NCBI GenBank assembly: GCA_024743075.1 | Contig: JANSXG010000007.1 | Location: 1 to 44,674, forward strand | Direction of reading: 5' to 3' | Origin: a bacterium | GTDB lineage: Bacteria > Planctomycetota > Phycisphaerae > Phycisphaerales > UBA1924 | DNA length: 44,674 bases | In this document: piece by piece, positions 16,710 through 25,260 of the stretch | Layout of the letters: every line of letters starts with the position of its first letter | Position numbering within the stretch: position 1 is the stretch's first letter | Notes under the pieces: generated by a model | The model's database searches: none | Seen by the model: the letters and a program-made list of their open reading frames with translations, nothing else | What the model was told of the DNA's origin: nothing | Program-made: the position numbers and the translations under genes

Positions 16710-18449
16710 ATGCATCGCCTCATCACCGCAGCGCTGATCTCGTCGGCCGCGATCTGTTCGACCCCGTCTCTGACGCTCGCGCAGGCGCACACCGAGTCGA
16801 AGGTCGACATCGCTTTCAACCGCTACTACTCGTTCGAGCAGCTCGTCGATTTCATGTACGCCTTCGAGCGCGAATACCCCGACCTCGTGACCACCGAAGT
16901 CATCGGTAAGTCGCAGGAAGGGCGCGATATGGTGCTCGTGACCATCAACAATCCCGAGACCGGCGCCGATACCGACAAACCGGCCATGTGGATCGACGGC
17001 AGCATCCACGCCAACGAGATTCAGGCGTCGGAAGTCTGCCTGTACACGATCTGGTACCTCACCAAGAGCTACGGCAGCAACGAGATGCTGACCGAGATCA
17101 TGGACCGCACGGCGTTCTACATCTTGCCGGTGGTGAATCCGGACTCGCGCGTCTACTGGTTCGAAGAGCCGAGCACGCCGAACTCGTCGCGCGCGAACAA
17201 GCGACCGATCGACAGTGATCGCGATGGGCTGTACGACGAGGACCCTCCCAACGACCTCGACGGTGACGGTTCCATCACGGCGATGTGGATGCAGGAACCC
17301 GGCGGACGCTGGCGGCGCAACGAGCGCGATCCGCGCATCTTCGAGCGCGTCGGCCCCGACGAGGAAGGCGGCTGGACCTACCTCGGCTCGGAGGGCACCG
17401 ACCTCGATGGCGACGGACGCATCAACGAGGACGGGCCTGGTGGCGACGACATGAACCGGAACTGGCCCGGTGGCTGGCAACCGAATTACGTCCAGCGTGG
17501 CGCGGGCGAGTACGCGCTCCAGAACCCGGAAACGAAGTCGATCGCGGACTTCATCCTCTCACGCCCGAACATCGCCGCCGCCCAGTCCTACCACAACACC
17601 GGCGGCATGATCCTGCGAGGGCCCGGCAGCCCGACCCGGGCCGACATGTACCCGCGCGCCGATCTCGCGGTCTACGACGAACTCGCGCGTACCGGCGAGG
17701 AGATGATCCCCTACTACCGCTACCTCATTATCTACGAGGACCTCTATACGGTGCACGGCGGCTTCGTGAACTGGACCGCCGAGACGCTCGGCATTGTCAG
17801 TTTCACGAACGAATTGTGGACCACCGAGAAGTACTTCCAGCGCGACGTGCGCCGTCCCAACGATGAGCAGCAGTGGCTGTGGCGGGACAAGCTCGCATTC
17901 GGCGACCTGTTCACCGACTACACCGAGTACGACCACCCCGAGTACGGCACGGTCCTGATCGGCGGTCCGAACAAGTGGTCGGCCCGCAGCACGCCCACCT
18001 TCATGCTCGAAGAGGAGTGCCATCGCAATTTCGCGTTTACTACCTACCACGCCAGCGAGATGGCCGAGCTCCGCTTCGGCGAGACCCGCGTCGAGAAACT
18101 CGACGGGGACCTGTGGTCGGTCACCTTTGAGATCCGCAACGATCGGGTCATCCCCACCCGGACCGCGCAGGCTGCGAACCGAGGCATCGGTCAGCCCGAT
18201 GTCCTGATGGTCGCAGGAGCCGAGGTCATTACGTCCGGCACCGTCGGGTCCTGGCGCGACAAGCAGATCAACCGGGCCAACCCGGCCGGTCAGGATCAGA
18301 GCCGCCTGCTCAACAACCGAGGCATCGGCGGCAAGGACGCCACGATGTTCCGGGTGGTCGTGGGGGCACCGGCCGGTACCGAGCTGGAGGTGTCCTACTC
18401 GGCCGAGAAGGCCCGCGACATCTCGACGACGATCACCCTCGAAGACTGA
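16710..18449 (+). CDS. Secreted M14 zinc carboxypeptidase (intact member of the tandem pair)
   Basis: A 579-residue exported protein with a signal peptide at 1-25. The M14 catalytic set is complete: H100 and E103 (IHANEI), H295 (QSYHNT), N249-R250 (DMNRNWPGGW) and the general base E368 (FTNELW). Inside the fold are inserted DxDxDG loops (DSDRDGLYDEDPPNDLDGDG, residues 168-187, and TDLDGDGRINEDG, residues 230-242), probable calcium sites. Residues 445-579 form a beta domain typical of large secreted M14 proteins. It should trim C-terminal residues from peptides outside the cell; side-chain preference is not evident. A GGAGGGG site within the end of the preceding pseudoenzyme gene and three bases of spacing indicate co-translation. 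A strong terminator follows at 18488. Confidence 0.9.
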   Translation: MHRLITAALISSAAICSTPSLTLAQAHTESKVDIAFNRYYSFEQLVDFMYAFEREYPDLVTTEVIGKSQEGRDMVLVTINNPETGADTDKPAMWIDGSIHANEIQASEVCLYTIWYLTKSYGSNEMLTEIMDRTAFYILPVVNPDSRVYWFEEPSTPNSSRANKRPIDSDRDGLYDEDPPNDLDGDGSITAMWMQEPGGRWRRNERDPRIFERVGPDEEGGWTYLGSEGTDLDGDGRINEDGPGGDDMNRNWPGGWQPNYVQRGAGEYALQNPETKSIADFILSRPNIAAAQSYHNTGGMILRGPGSPTRADMYPRADLAVYDELARTGEEMIPYYRYLIIYEDLYTVHGGFVNWTAETLGIVSFTNELWTTEKYFQRDVRRPNDEQQWLWRDKLAFGDLFTDYTEYDHPEYGTVLIGGPNKWSARSTPTFMLEEECHRNFAFTTYHASEMAELRFGETRVEKLDGDLWSVTFEIRNDRVIPTRTAQAANRGIGQPDVLMVAGAEVITSGTVGSWRDKQINRANPAGQDQSRLLNNRGIGGKDATMFRVVVGAPAGTELEVSYSAEKARDISTTITLED

Positions 18450-18487
18450 TCTCGGCAGTTGCTCGAGAGAGCGAGCGGGATGAAACG

Positions 18488-18517
18488 ACGCACGCTTTGA
18501 CGCGTGCGTTTTTCTTT
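18488..18517 (+). terminator. Rho-independent terminator of the DUF1573/M14 pair
   Basis: A perfect eight-base stem ACGCACGC/GCGTGCGT with loop TTTGAC, followed at once by TTTTTCTTT. It lies 39 bases after the M14 stop codon and before the iron-transport genes, separating the two transcripts. Confidence 0.92.
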
Positions 18518-18564
18518 CCTATCCTGACACGATGCGACTGAGTCTCAATTACAGGAAAACCGTC

Positions 18565-19596
18565 ATGCTTCGCCCCTTTGCCGCATTTGTTCTTATTGCT
18601 CTCTGGCTCGGGCAGGCCGCCACCGCGGTCACCGCCGAACAGCAGCCCGTGGTGAACGTCTACTCAGCCCGTCATTACGACACCGACGATGAGCTGTATA
18701 AGCGGTTCACCGAGCAGACCGGCATCCAGGTCCGCGTCATCGAGGGCAAGTCCGATGAACTGCTCGCCCGCTTGAAGCGTGAGGGCGAGTTCAGCCCGGC
18801 CGATGTTCTGATCACCGTTGACGCGGGCCGCCTGCACAAGGCGGTCGAAGAGGGCGTGTTCCAGCCCATCGAATCCACCGACCTCGAGGCTCGGGTGCCC
18901 GCGACGCTCCGTCACCCCGACGGCCTGTGGTTCGGTCTCAGCAAGCGGGCCCGCGTGCTGGCGGTTTCGCGTGAGCGCGTCGACGACTCGGTCACGCAGC
19001 TCAACTACGAGGACCTGACCAAGCCTGACTGGAAGGGGCGCGTGCTGGTCCGCAGTTCCTCGAATATCTACAACCAGTCGATGGTCGCCTCGATGATCGC
19101 CACCGACGGCCCCGAAGCGGCTCAGGCGTGGTGCGGGGCTCTGGTCGAGAACTTCGCGCGGCGCCCGCAGGGCGGCGATCGCGACCAGATCGCCGCCGTC
19201 GCTGCGGGCGAGGGCGATGTCGCCATCGTGAACCACTACTACTACGCTCGCATGCTCACCGGCACGCCTCAGGAGCAGGAAGCCGCGTCCAAGGTCCGCA
19301 TCATCTTCCCGAACCAGGACGAGCGTGGAACGCATGTGAACATCTCGGGAGCGGGCGTGGTCCGTAGCGCCCCCAACCGGGAGAACGCCGTCCGTTTCAT
19401 CGAGTTTCTGGCCAGCGAAGAGGCCCAGAAGGTGTTCGCCGGCGGCAATCAGGAGTACCCGGTCGTCGAGGATGTTTCGATCACCTCGGTGCTCAGCGAA
19501 CTCGGCCCGTTCCGCTCCGACTCGGTCAACGCGACGGACCTCGGCGTATACAACCGCGAAGCGGTCATGATCATGGATCGCGTCGGCTGGCGATGA
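18565..19596 (+). CDS. Ferric iron ABC transporter substrate-binding protein (FutA/FbpA type)
   Basis: A 343-residue periplasmic binding protein with a signal peptide at 1-24. NVYSARHY near the N terminus (Y33, Y38) and NHYYYARM (Y225-Y227) are the FutA/FbpA tyrosine ligands that chelate Fe3+. The body has the two-lobed type 2 periplasmic binding fold (LITVDAGRLHKAVEEG, FPNQDERGTHVNISGAGVV). ATG 18565 is preferred to an ATG at 18532 because ACAGGA lies eight bases upstream and the signal peptide starts there. It is the first gene of a three-gene importer; the permease starts 76 bases after it. Iron-dependent control is expected for the family, but no clear Fur box is visible. Confidence 0.92.
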   Translation: MLRPFAAFVLIALWLGQAATAVTAEQQPVVNVYSARHYDTDDELYKRFTEQTGIQVRVIEGKSDELLARLKREGEFSPADVLITVDAGRLHKAVEEGVFQPIESTDLEARVPATLRHPDGLWFGLSKRARVLAVSRERVDDSVTQLNYEDLTKPDWKGRVLVRSSSNIYNQSMVASMIATDGPEAAQAWCGALVENFARRPQGGDRDQIAAVAAGEGDVAIVNHYYYARMLTGTPQEQEAASKVRIIFPNQDERGTHVNISGAGVVRSAPNRENAVRFIEFLASEEAQKVFAGGNQEYPVVEDVSITSVLSELGPFRSDSVNATDLGVYNREAVMIMDRVGWR

Positions 19597-19672
19597 TCTC
19601 CCCGCGCGATGCACCCTCGTCGGCTCACCCCGGCCCCGGTCACGCGCTGAACCCGCAGGCGAAACACACCCG

Positions 19673-21331
19673 GTGATACGCGCCCGAGGCATTGATAGAT
19701 GGTGGCTCTCGGCGAGCCTCTTGGTCGCGTGCGTCGTCGCGGTCCCGGTGGCGGGCGTGCTCGCGAGCATCGGCGCGGAAACCGGCGGCGTCTGGGCACA
19801 CCTTGCCAGCACGCGCCTTCCGGACTATCTCGCCAATACGCTGCTACTCGCTGCGGGCGTGTGCGTGATCGCCGCGGTGCTCGGCATCCCCGCGGCGTGG
19901 CTCGTCACGATGTACGATTTCCCGGGACGCCGAACCCTGTCTTGGGCGCTGCTGCTCCCGCTCGCCGTCCCGGCCTATCTCGCGGCATACGCGCTGACCG
20001 ACCTCCTACAGTTCAGCGGCCCCGTCCAGTCTTTCCTTCGCGAACTCACCGGCTGGACGGCCGGTGACTATTGGTTCCCGGAGATCCGCTCGCTCCCGGG
20101 TGCGATCGTCATCCTCGGGTTCAGCCTGTACCCCTACGTGTTCTTTGGCGCACGGGCCGCGTTCGGCGAGCAGTCGCAGGGCCTGCTCGACGCCTCCCGG
20201 ACACTCGGGTGCGGACCGGTTCGAACGGCGATGCGCGTCGGCCTGCCCGTCGCCCGCCCCGCCCTGATCGGCTCGCTCGCGCTGGTCATGATGGAGTGCG
20301 TCGCCGACTTCGGCGCGGTGGAACACTGCGCCGTAGACACGCTGGCGACCGGCATCTATCGCACATGGTTGGGCCTCGGCTCGCTCGACGCGGCTGCCCA
20401 ACTCTCGTCGGTCGCCCTCACGGTTGTATTCGTGCTGCTCGTCGCGGAACTGCTCACACGCCGCAAAGCCAGATTCAATCGCAGTACCGCGAAGCACATC
20501 GCGCCGCGCCGCGTCCGGCTCTCCGGTACACGGGGCGCACTCGCCACCGTGTTCTGCATCTTTCCGCTCACGATCGGGCTGCTGCTCCCGGTCGGACGGT
20601 TCGTGTATCTGTCGGTCCTCGCCGGCGATGCGAGGGCGGGCGAGTTGTTCCTGCCCCTGATCCGAAACACCCTGCTCCTCGGGATCATCGCCGCCGCGAT
20701 CTGCGTCGTCCTCGCGATCTGCGTCACCTACGCCTCACGCCTCCATCGCGGGCGATGCGGCACCGTGCTGCGCGAAGTCTGTCGTTCGGGCTACGCCCTG
20801 CCCGGACCGGTCATTGCCATCGGGCTTCTGAGCGTGCTCGGCTGGGTCGATCATCGCCTGAATGATGCGCAGAGCGCGCTACTGCCTGGTGCCCCGCCCC
20901 TCGGGCTCGTGCTCAGCGGGAGCATCGTTGCCGTGCTCATCGGCTACCAGACCCGTTTCCTGGCGATCGGCGTGACAACCCTTCAGGGTGCTTTCGACCG
21001 CGCACCTGCGAAGATGGACGACGCCTCGCGCACGCTCGGCGCAGGATCACTGCGCACTCTGCTCTCGGTCCACCTGCCCATGATGAAACTGAGCATCCTG
21101 ACCGCGGGCATGCTTGTCTTCGTGGACGTCATCAAGGAACTGCCCGCCACGCTCATGCTGCGCCCATTCAACTTCGACACGCTGGCGGTTCGCGTCTATC
21201 AACTCGCTTCCGACGAACGCCTGCCAGAGGCCTCGACCGGCGCACTCGCGATCATCGTCCTCGGGCTGCTGCCGGTCGTGCTGCTCCATAGAGTCCTTGA
21301 TCCCGAGCCTTCAGACCGGAGGGCGATTTGA
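19673..21331 (+). CDS. Ferric iron ABC transporter permease, fused double permease (FbpB type)
   Basis: A 552-residue inner-membrane protein with two tandem BPD_transp_1 units. Each half has the EAA-type loop: LLDASRTLGCGPVRTAMRVG (first) and MDDASRTLGAGSLRTLLSVH (second), where the ATPase docks. About twelve spans are visible. One fused chain is the usual arrangement for FbpB/CysT-W-like iron permeases. The start is GTG 19673. The stop (TGA 21329-21331) shares one base with the ATG of the ATPase gene, implying translational coupling. Confidence 0.9.
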   Translation: MIRARGIDRWWLSASLLVACVVAVPVAGVLASIGAETGGVWAHLASTRLPDYLANTLLLAAGVCVIAAVLGIPAAWLVTMYDFPGRRTLSWALLLPLAVPAYLAAYALTDLLQFSGPVQSFLRELTGWTAGDYWFPEIRSLPGAIVILGFSLYPYVFFGARAAFGEQSQGLLDASRTLGCGPVRTAMRVGLPVARPALIGSLALVMMECVADFGAVEHCAVDTLATGIYRTWLGLGSLDAAAQLSSVALTVVFVLLVAELLTRRKARFNRSTAKHIAPRRVRLSGTRGALATVFCIFPLTIGLLLPVGRFVYLSVLAGDARAGELFLPLIRNTLLLGIIAAAICVVLAICVTYASRLHRGRCGTVLREVCRSGYALPGPVIAIGLLSVLGWVDHRLNDAQSALLPGAPPLGLVLSGSIVAVLIGYQTRFLAIGVTTLQGAFDRAPAKMDDASRTLGAGSLRTLLSVHLPMMKLSILTAGMLVFVDVIKELPATLMLRPFNFDTLAVRVYQLASDERLPEASTGALAIIVLGLLPVVLLHRVLDPEPSDRRAI

Positions 21332-22047
21332 TGCGCGCCGTCGCCACATCGTCGGACCTCGCTCTTGCCGTGAGCGGTCTGCGGTTCGCTTACCCGGGAC
21401 ACGACCCCGTTTTCGATGGCTTCAACCTTAAGGTCCGCTGCTGCTCGGTCCACTGCCTGCTCGGGCCATCCGGTTGCGGCAAATCGACCCTGCTCCGACT
21501 GATCAGCGGACTCGAGCGACCCGCTGCCGGTGTCATCCGTTTCCGGGACCGGGCGGTGTTCGACGCGGGTACGAACATCCCGCCGGAACGCCGCCGGGTC
21601 GGGCTGGTCTTTCAGGATCTGGCACTGTTCCCGAATATGAGCGTCCGACGCAATGTCACATTCGGGATGCGTTCCACGCCGCGATCGCAGCGCCGCGACG
21701 CCGCCGACGAGCTGCTCTGCCGGGTCGGTCTGGCGGACTACGCCTCACGCATGCCTCATACGCTCAGCGGCGGACAGCAGCAACGCGTCGCGATCGCCCG
21801 AGCGTTGGCGAGCCGCCCAGATGTGATGCTCCTCGATGAGCCCTTCAGTTCGCTTGATACCGGGCTGCGCAAGGACCTTCGTGAAGAGTTGCTCTCACTG
21901 CTCCGCTTGAGCGGCGTCGGAACCCTGATGGTCACTCACGACGATCGCGAGGCCTGCGAAGTCGGCGACGAGATCACCTGGCTGGGCCTGCCCGGAGCGG
22001 ACAACCCGAAGCCGGGGACCTCCCAAAAAGCCCAATCGCCGGCCTGA
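21331..22047 (+). CDS. ABC transporter ATP-binding protein of the ferric iron importer (short FbpC type)
   Basis: A 238-residue ATPase with Walker A GPSGCGKST, Q-loop VFQDLALFPNMSV, signature LSGGQQQRVAIARAL, Walker B MLLDEPFSSLD and switch His (VTHDDREA). FbpC/PotA-type ATPases usually have about 350 residues with a C-terminal OB-like regulatory domain; that domain is missing here. The start ATG overlaps the permease stop by one base (TGATG). The last codons (KAQSPA and stop) overlap the arm of a terminator hairpin that serves the opposite-strand tRNA-Val gene. Confidence 0.9.
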   Translation: MRAVATSSDLALAVSGLRFAYPGHDPVFDGFNLKVRCCSVHCLLGPSGCGKSTLLRLISGLERPAAGVIRFRDRAVFDAGTNIPPERRRVGLVFQDLALFPNMSVRRNVTFGMRSTPRSQRRDAADELLCRVGLADYASRMPHTLSGGQQQRVAIARALASRPDVMLLDEPFSSLDTGLRKDLREELLSLLRLSGVGTLMVTHDDREACEVGDEITWLGLPGADNPKPGTSQKAQSPA

Positions 22048-22061
22048 CGCCGGCGATTGGG
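22026..22061 (-). terminator. Terminator of tRNA-Val, overlapping the ABC ATPase gene end
   Basis: A perfect 13-bp stem (22031-22043 with 22049-22061) and a five-base loop. Read on the reverse strand it is followed by CTTTTT, a U tract, so it terminates the tRNA-Val transcript seven bases after the tRNA. On the forward strand no T tract follows, though the stem could also help stop the iron-transport transcript. It lies within the last codons of the ATPase gene. Confidence 0.85.
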
Positions 22062-22068
22062 TGGAAAA

Positions 22069-22142
22069 TGGGCGTAACTGGACTCGAACCAGTGACCTCT
22101 GCGGTGTGAACACAGCGCTCTAGCCAGCTGAGCTATACGCCC
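22069..22142 (-). tRNA. tRNA-Val (anticodon CAC)
   Basis: A 74-base cloverleaf on the reverse strand: acceptor GGGCGTA/TACGCCC, D arm with AGCTCAGCTGGCTAGAGC, anticodon stem CTGTG/CGCAG with loop TTCACAC (CAC), T arm ACTGG-TTCGAGT-CCAGT, discriminator A, no encoded CCA. CAC reads GTG, a common Val codon in high-GC genomes. Confidence 0.96.
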
Positions 22143-22167
22143 GCTCGCCCGGTGGGACGGGTCAGGC

Positions 22168-22194
22168 AATATACCAGAAGCCCGGACGCGGCAA
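22168..22194 (-). promoter_or_regulatory. Probable sigma-70 promoter of tRNA-Val
   Basis: On the reverse strand TTGCCG (22194-22189) and an extended minus-10 TGGTATATT (hexamer TATATT at 22173-22168) are 15 bases apart, with the tRNA 5' end about 26 bases downstream. The short spacing is offset by the TGn extension. Confidence 0.6.
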
Positions 22195-22396
22195 GGGGCG
22201 GGGTTCCGGTATTCAAGCCGCGCAGAGCGTCAGCATTGAGTGCCGGGAACGCCCTGTTTCCAAAAAAACCAAAGATTCGGCTTGGATTATCGGCGCAGCA
22301 GCGTCACTCTTGACGCGGAGTGTTGTGAATCTGGGCGCTGCATCGCGTGGAGCGCGGAACCGCCCTTTCGATCACCTGTGAGGAGGAACACGAGAT

Positions 22397-25090
22397 ATGT
22401 GTCGTTTGATCGGGCGAATGCCCAAGTTTGTAGCCGTCGCATCCGCGACCGCCGCGATCGTCGTTGGCGCCGGATCGGCTCTGGCCCAATCCAAAGAAAT
22501 GAATGACCAGCGCGGCAAGACGATGCTGAACGCTCAGGCCGCCGCGGCGTTCGAGGTCAGCCAGATCGAGACCTTCCGGATGGACCGGCTTTTCGACCTG
22601 GAAGCCCAGATCCGCCAGGATATTCCCTACCAAGGCATGTCGTATGAGATCGTGGTCCGGCCCCACTCAGTGCGGACCGACGACATCGTCGTGCGTGAGC
22701 ACGGCGCCGACGGTGTGCTCCGCGCCGTCGATCCCGGGCCCATCACGACCTATCGCGGTCAGATCGCTGGCCAGCCGGGTTCGATCGTGGCGGTCTCGGT
22801 GCTCGCCGGGCGGCTCGAAGGCATGATGAAACTGGAAGACGGGACCGAGCTCTGGTGCGGTTCCCTCGCCGATCGGATGTTCGGTGCTCCGAACGATCTG
22901 TACGGCATTTTCGATGCGGACAACGTTCTCGGGCACAACTCCATCTGTGGCGGCGGCGTGCTTCCGCCCCAGCCCCATCCGCACGCCGACCAGCAGGGTG
23001 ACCCGCAGCTCGCTCGCGGGGGACTCACCTTTACCTCACGCCTCGGTCTCGACGCGGACTTCGAGTACTACTCTGAATTCAACAGTTTCAGTCTGACCCA
23101 GGCCAGGATGGAAGCCGTGGTGAACACGGTAAACGTCCAGTACAAAGACGAGGTCGGCATTATCCACCGGATCGCCGAAATCATCATCCGTACTTCCGAC
23201 GGTTCCGATCCGTACACCTCGACCGATTCCGGCGACCTGCTCGTCGAGTTCCGCGACTGGTGGAACGACAACGTGACCTCGCTCCGCAGCCACGCGCACC
23301 TCTTCACCGGCAAAAACCTCGACGGCGGGACCATCGGTCTCGCGTACGTCGGCGTCGTCTGCAGTGATAACTTCGCGTACGGTCTGTCCGAAGCGAACTT
23401 CTCGAGCAACTTCTCGACGATTACGGATCTCGTCGCGCATGAACTCGGGCACAACTGGGACGCCAACCACTGCTCGTGCAGCGACCCGCCGTACACCATG
23501 AACCCGTTCATCACCGGCGCGAATACCTTCAATCCGACCGAGACCCGCCCGGAGATCATCGCGTTCCGCGATGGCCCGGCATTCGGCTGCAACTTCTTCT
23601 CCAACCCCGTTGACAACGACGCCTGCGCGGACGCGATCCCCGTCAGCGACGGGCTCAACCCGTTCTCAACCGTCGGTGCCACGACCGACGGCCTCGCCCA
23701 CAGCTCGTGTGGTCCGAACCAGATCACAGGCAACGACATCTGGTACACCTACACGGCGAGCGCGACGGGCGAACTGGTCATCTCGACGTGCGAAGATCTC
23801 GGCGCATCCGCGGACTACGACACCGACATCGTGCTCTACTCCGCCGGGGGCGCGTGTCCCCCGAACGACTCGTCGCTCGTTGCATGCAACGACGATGACC
23901 CCGACAACCCGTGCGGCACAGGCTCCGGCGGATTCCGAAGCACGATCCGCACCAGCGTCACCGCCGGTGAGCAGTTCCTCATCCGCGTCGGCGGCTACAA
24001 CCTCAGCGACTCCAACGAGGGCTCCGGACAGTTGCTCATCGAGGTCGTGCCGGCCAATGATGACTGCGAAGACGCCGTCGCGATCAACTCGACGCTGACC
24101 GCCTTCTCCACGCTCAACGCGACGACCGATGGAATCGCACACGCCAGCTGCCAATACAACGGCCAGACGGGCAACGACATCTGGTTCACGTACACGGCCC
24201 CGTACGCCGGGGAACTCACCGTCAGTACCTGCGAAGATGAGGGCGGCTCGGCCGACTACGACACCGATCTCGTCCTCTACGCTGCGGGCGGCGCGTGCCC
24301 TCCGGGCGACGCCCTCCTTCTCGCGTGCAACGACGACGACACCGAGAACCCTTGCGGAACCTTCGACGGTGGTTACCGCAGCACGATCCGGTACAGCGTC
24401 TCGGCAGGAGAGCAATTCCTCATCCGCGTCGGAGGCTACGTCGAAGGAAACACCGGCACGGGCGAACTGCTCGTGAAGGTCGCACCAACCAACGACAACT
24501 GCGACGACGCGCTACCGATCTCGACCGGAATCACGGCGTTTTCAACCCTCGGTGCGAATACCGACGGTCTCGCGCACGCCGACTGCAAATTCAGCGGTCA
24601 GACCGGCAGCGACATCTGGTACACCTTCACGGCTCCGTGCACCAGTGAGCTCACCATCACGACCTGCGAGCAACTCGGCGGCTCGGCGAACTACGACACC
24701 GATCTGGTGCTCTACTCCGCCCCCGGGGCGCCCTGCCCGCCGACCGACGCGTTCCTGATTGACTGCAACGACGACGACCCGAACAACACCTGCGGAACAT
24801 CGGGCGGCGGCTACCGCAGCACGATCACCGCGAACGTGGTCGCGGGCGAGCAGTACATCATCCGCGTCGGCGGATTCGGCCCCGGCAACCAGGGCTCGGG
24901 CAACCTGCTCATCGAGTGCGGCGCGACCTGCCAGGGCGACATCAACGGGGACGGCTCGATCAACCTGGCCGACCTCAACCTGGTCCTCGGATCCTTCGGG
25001 TCCGACGCCGGCGGCGACGCCAACGGCGACGGGGTGACCAACCTCGAGGATCTGAACATCGTGCTCGGAGCCTTCGGCACCAACTGCTGA
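22397..25090 (+). CDS. Secreted metzincin metalloprotease (reprolysin-like) with three repeat domains and dockerin-like tail
   Basis: An 897-residue exported protein. The signal sequence ends near residue 30 (GAGSALAQS), a propeptide-like region runs to about 205, and the catalytic domain covers 210-400. The zinc motif is H348-E349-x2-H352-x5-H358 (HELGHNWDANHC) with a Met-turn at M368 (PPYTMNPF), placing it in the reprolysin/ADAM-like metzincins. Three tandem homologous beta domains follow (405-553, 554-698, 699-841), each with GNDIWYTYTA-, STCEDxGxSADYDTD-, ACNDDD- and RVGG-type segments. A two-repeat dockerin-like module closes it (845-897, NGDGSINLADLNLVLGSFG then NLEDLNIVLGAFG), bracketed by Cys. 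A strong GAGGAGGA site lies ten bases before ATG 22397. It is followed by a terminator. Confidence 0.92.
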   Translation: MCRLIGRMPKFVAVASATAAIVVGAGSALAQSKEMNDQRGKTMLNAQAAAAFEVSQIETFRMDRLFDLEAQIRQDIPYQGMSYEIVVRPHSVRTDDIVVREHGADGVLRAVDPGPITTYRGQIAGQPGSIVAVSVLAGRLEGMMKLEDGTELWCGSLADRMFGAPNDLYGIFDADNVLGHNSICGGGVLPPQPHPHADQQGDPQLARGGLTFTSRLGLDADFEYYSEFNSFSLTQARMEAVVNTVNVQYKDEVGIIHRIAEIIIRTSDGSDPYTSTDSGDLLVEFRDWWNDNVTSLRSHAHLFTGKNLDGGTIGLAYVGVVCSDNFAYGLSEANFSSNFSTITDLVAHELGHNWDANHCSCSDPPYTMNPFITGANTFNPTETRPEIIAFRDGPAFGCNFFSNPVDNDACADAIPVSDGLNPFSTVGATTDGLAHSSCGPNQITGNDIWYTYTASATGELVISTCEDLGASADYDTDIVLYSAGGACPPNDSSLVACNDDDPDNPCGTGSGGFRSTIRTSVTAGEQFLIRVGGYNLSDSNEGSGQLLIEVVPANDDCEDAVAINSTLTAFSTLNATTDGIAHASCQYNGQTGNDIWFTYTAPYAGELTVSTCEDEGGSADYDTDLVLYAAGGACPPGDALLLACNDDDTENPCGTFDGGYRSTIRYSVSAGEQFLIRVGGYVEGNTGTGELLVKVAPTNDNCDDALPISTGITAFSTLGANTDGLAHADCKFSGQTGSDIWYTFTAPCTSELTITTCEQLGGSANYDTDLVLYSAPGAPCPPTDAFLIDCNDDDPNNTCGTSGGGYRSTITANVVAGEQYIIRVGGFGPGNQGSGNLLIECGATCQGDINGDGSINLADLNLVLGSFGSDAGGDANGDGVTNLEDLNIVLGAFGTNC
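23609..24919 (+). repeat. Three tandem ~145-residue domain repeats inside the metzincin gene
   Basis: Each unit begins N-D-x-C-x-D-A and carries the same landmarks in order: FSTxxATTDG, a GNDIW or GSDIW segment, S/TTCE, ADYDTD or NYDTD, CPP, CNDDD, a C-G-T motif, RSTI, GEQ(F/Y)(L/I)IRVGG. Units start at codons 405, 554 and 699. They probably fold as disulfide-linked beta sandwiches of the pre-peptidase C-terminal type. Confidence 0.85.
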
Positions 25091-25122
25091 ACCCCGGCCG
25101 ATAAGAGTCTCACCCACGCACG

Positions 25123-25155
25123 CGCGGTCCGGCTTCAGGCGGGGCCGCGTTTTCT
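25123..25155 (+). terminator. Rho-independent terminator after the metzincin gene
   Basis: An eight-base stem (25123-25130 with 25142-25149, one T-G pair), an 11-base loop, then TTTTCT. It lies 32 bases after the stop codon. Confidence 0.75.
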
Positions 25156-25260
25156 ATGCGCCTCTCGCGACCCCCTGCCCGAACCGAATCTGGTCCGGAT
25201 TTCGTCCTGCGCCGCCTCTGAACCGAGGTACCTTGCTTGAAGACCTCGGAGGATCCGACG

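Noticed and set aside
18518-18564. Fur box upstream of the iron-binding protein gene
   Set aside because: TGAGTCTCAATTAC has a faint likeness to a Fur half-site, but no 19-base palindrome is present.
23609-24919. Repetitive sequence considered as a CRISPR-like array or DNA repeat
   Set aside because: The repeats are in-frame protein domains of about 145 codons with diverged nucleotides, not short direct repeats with spacers.
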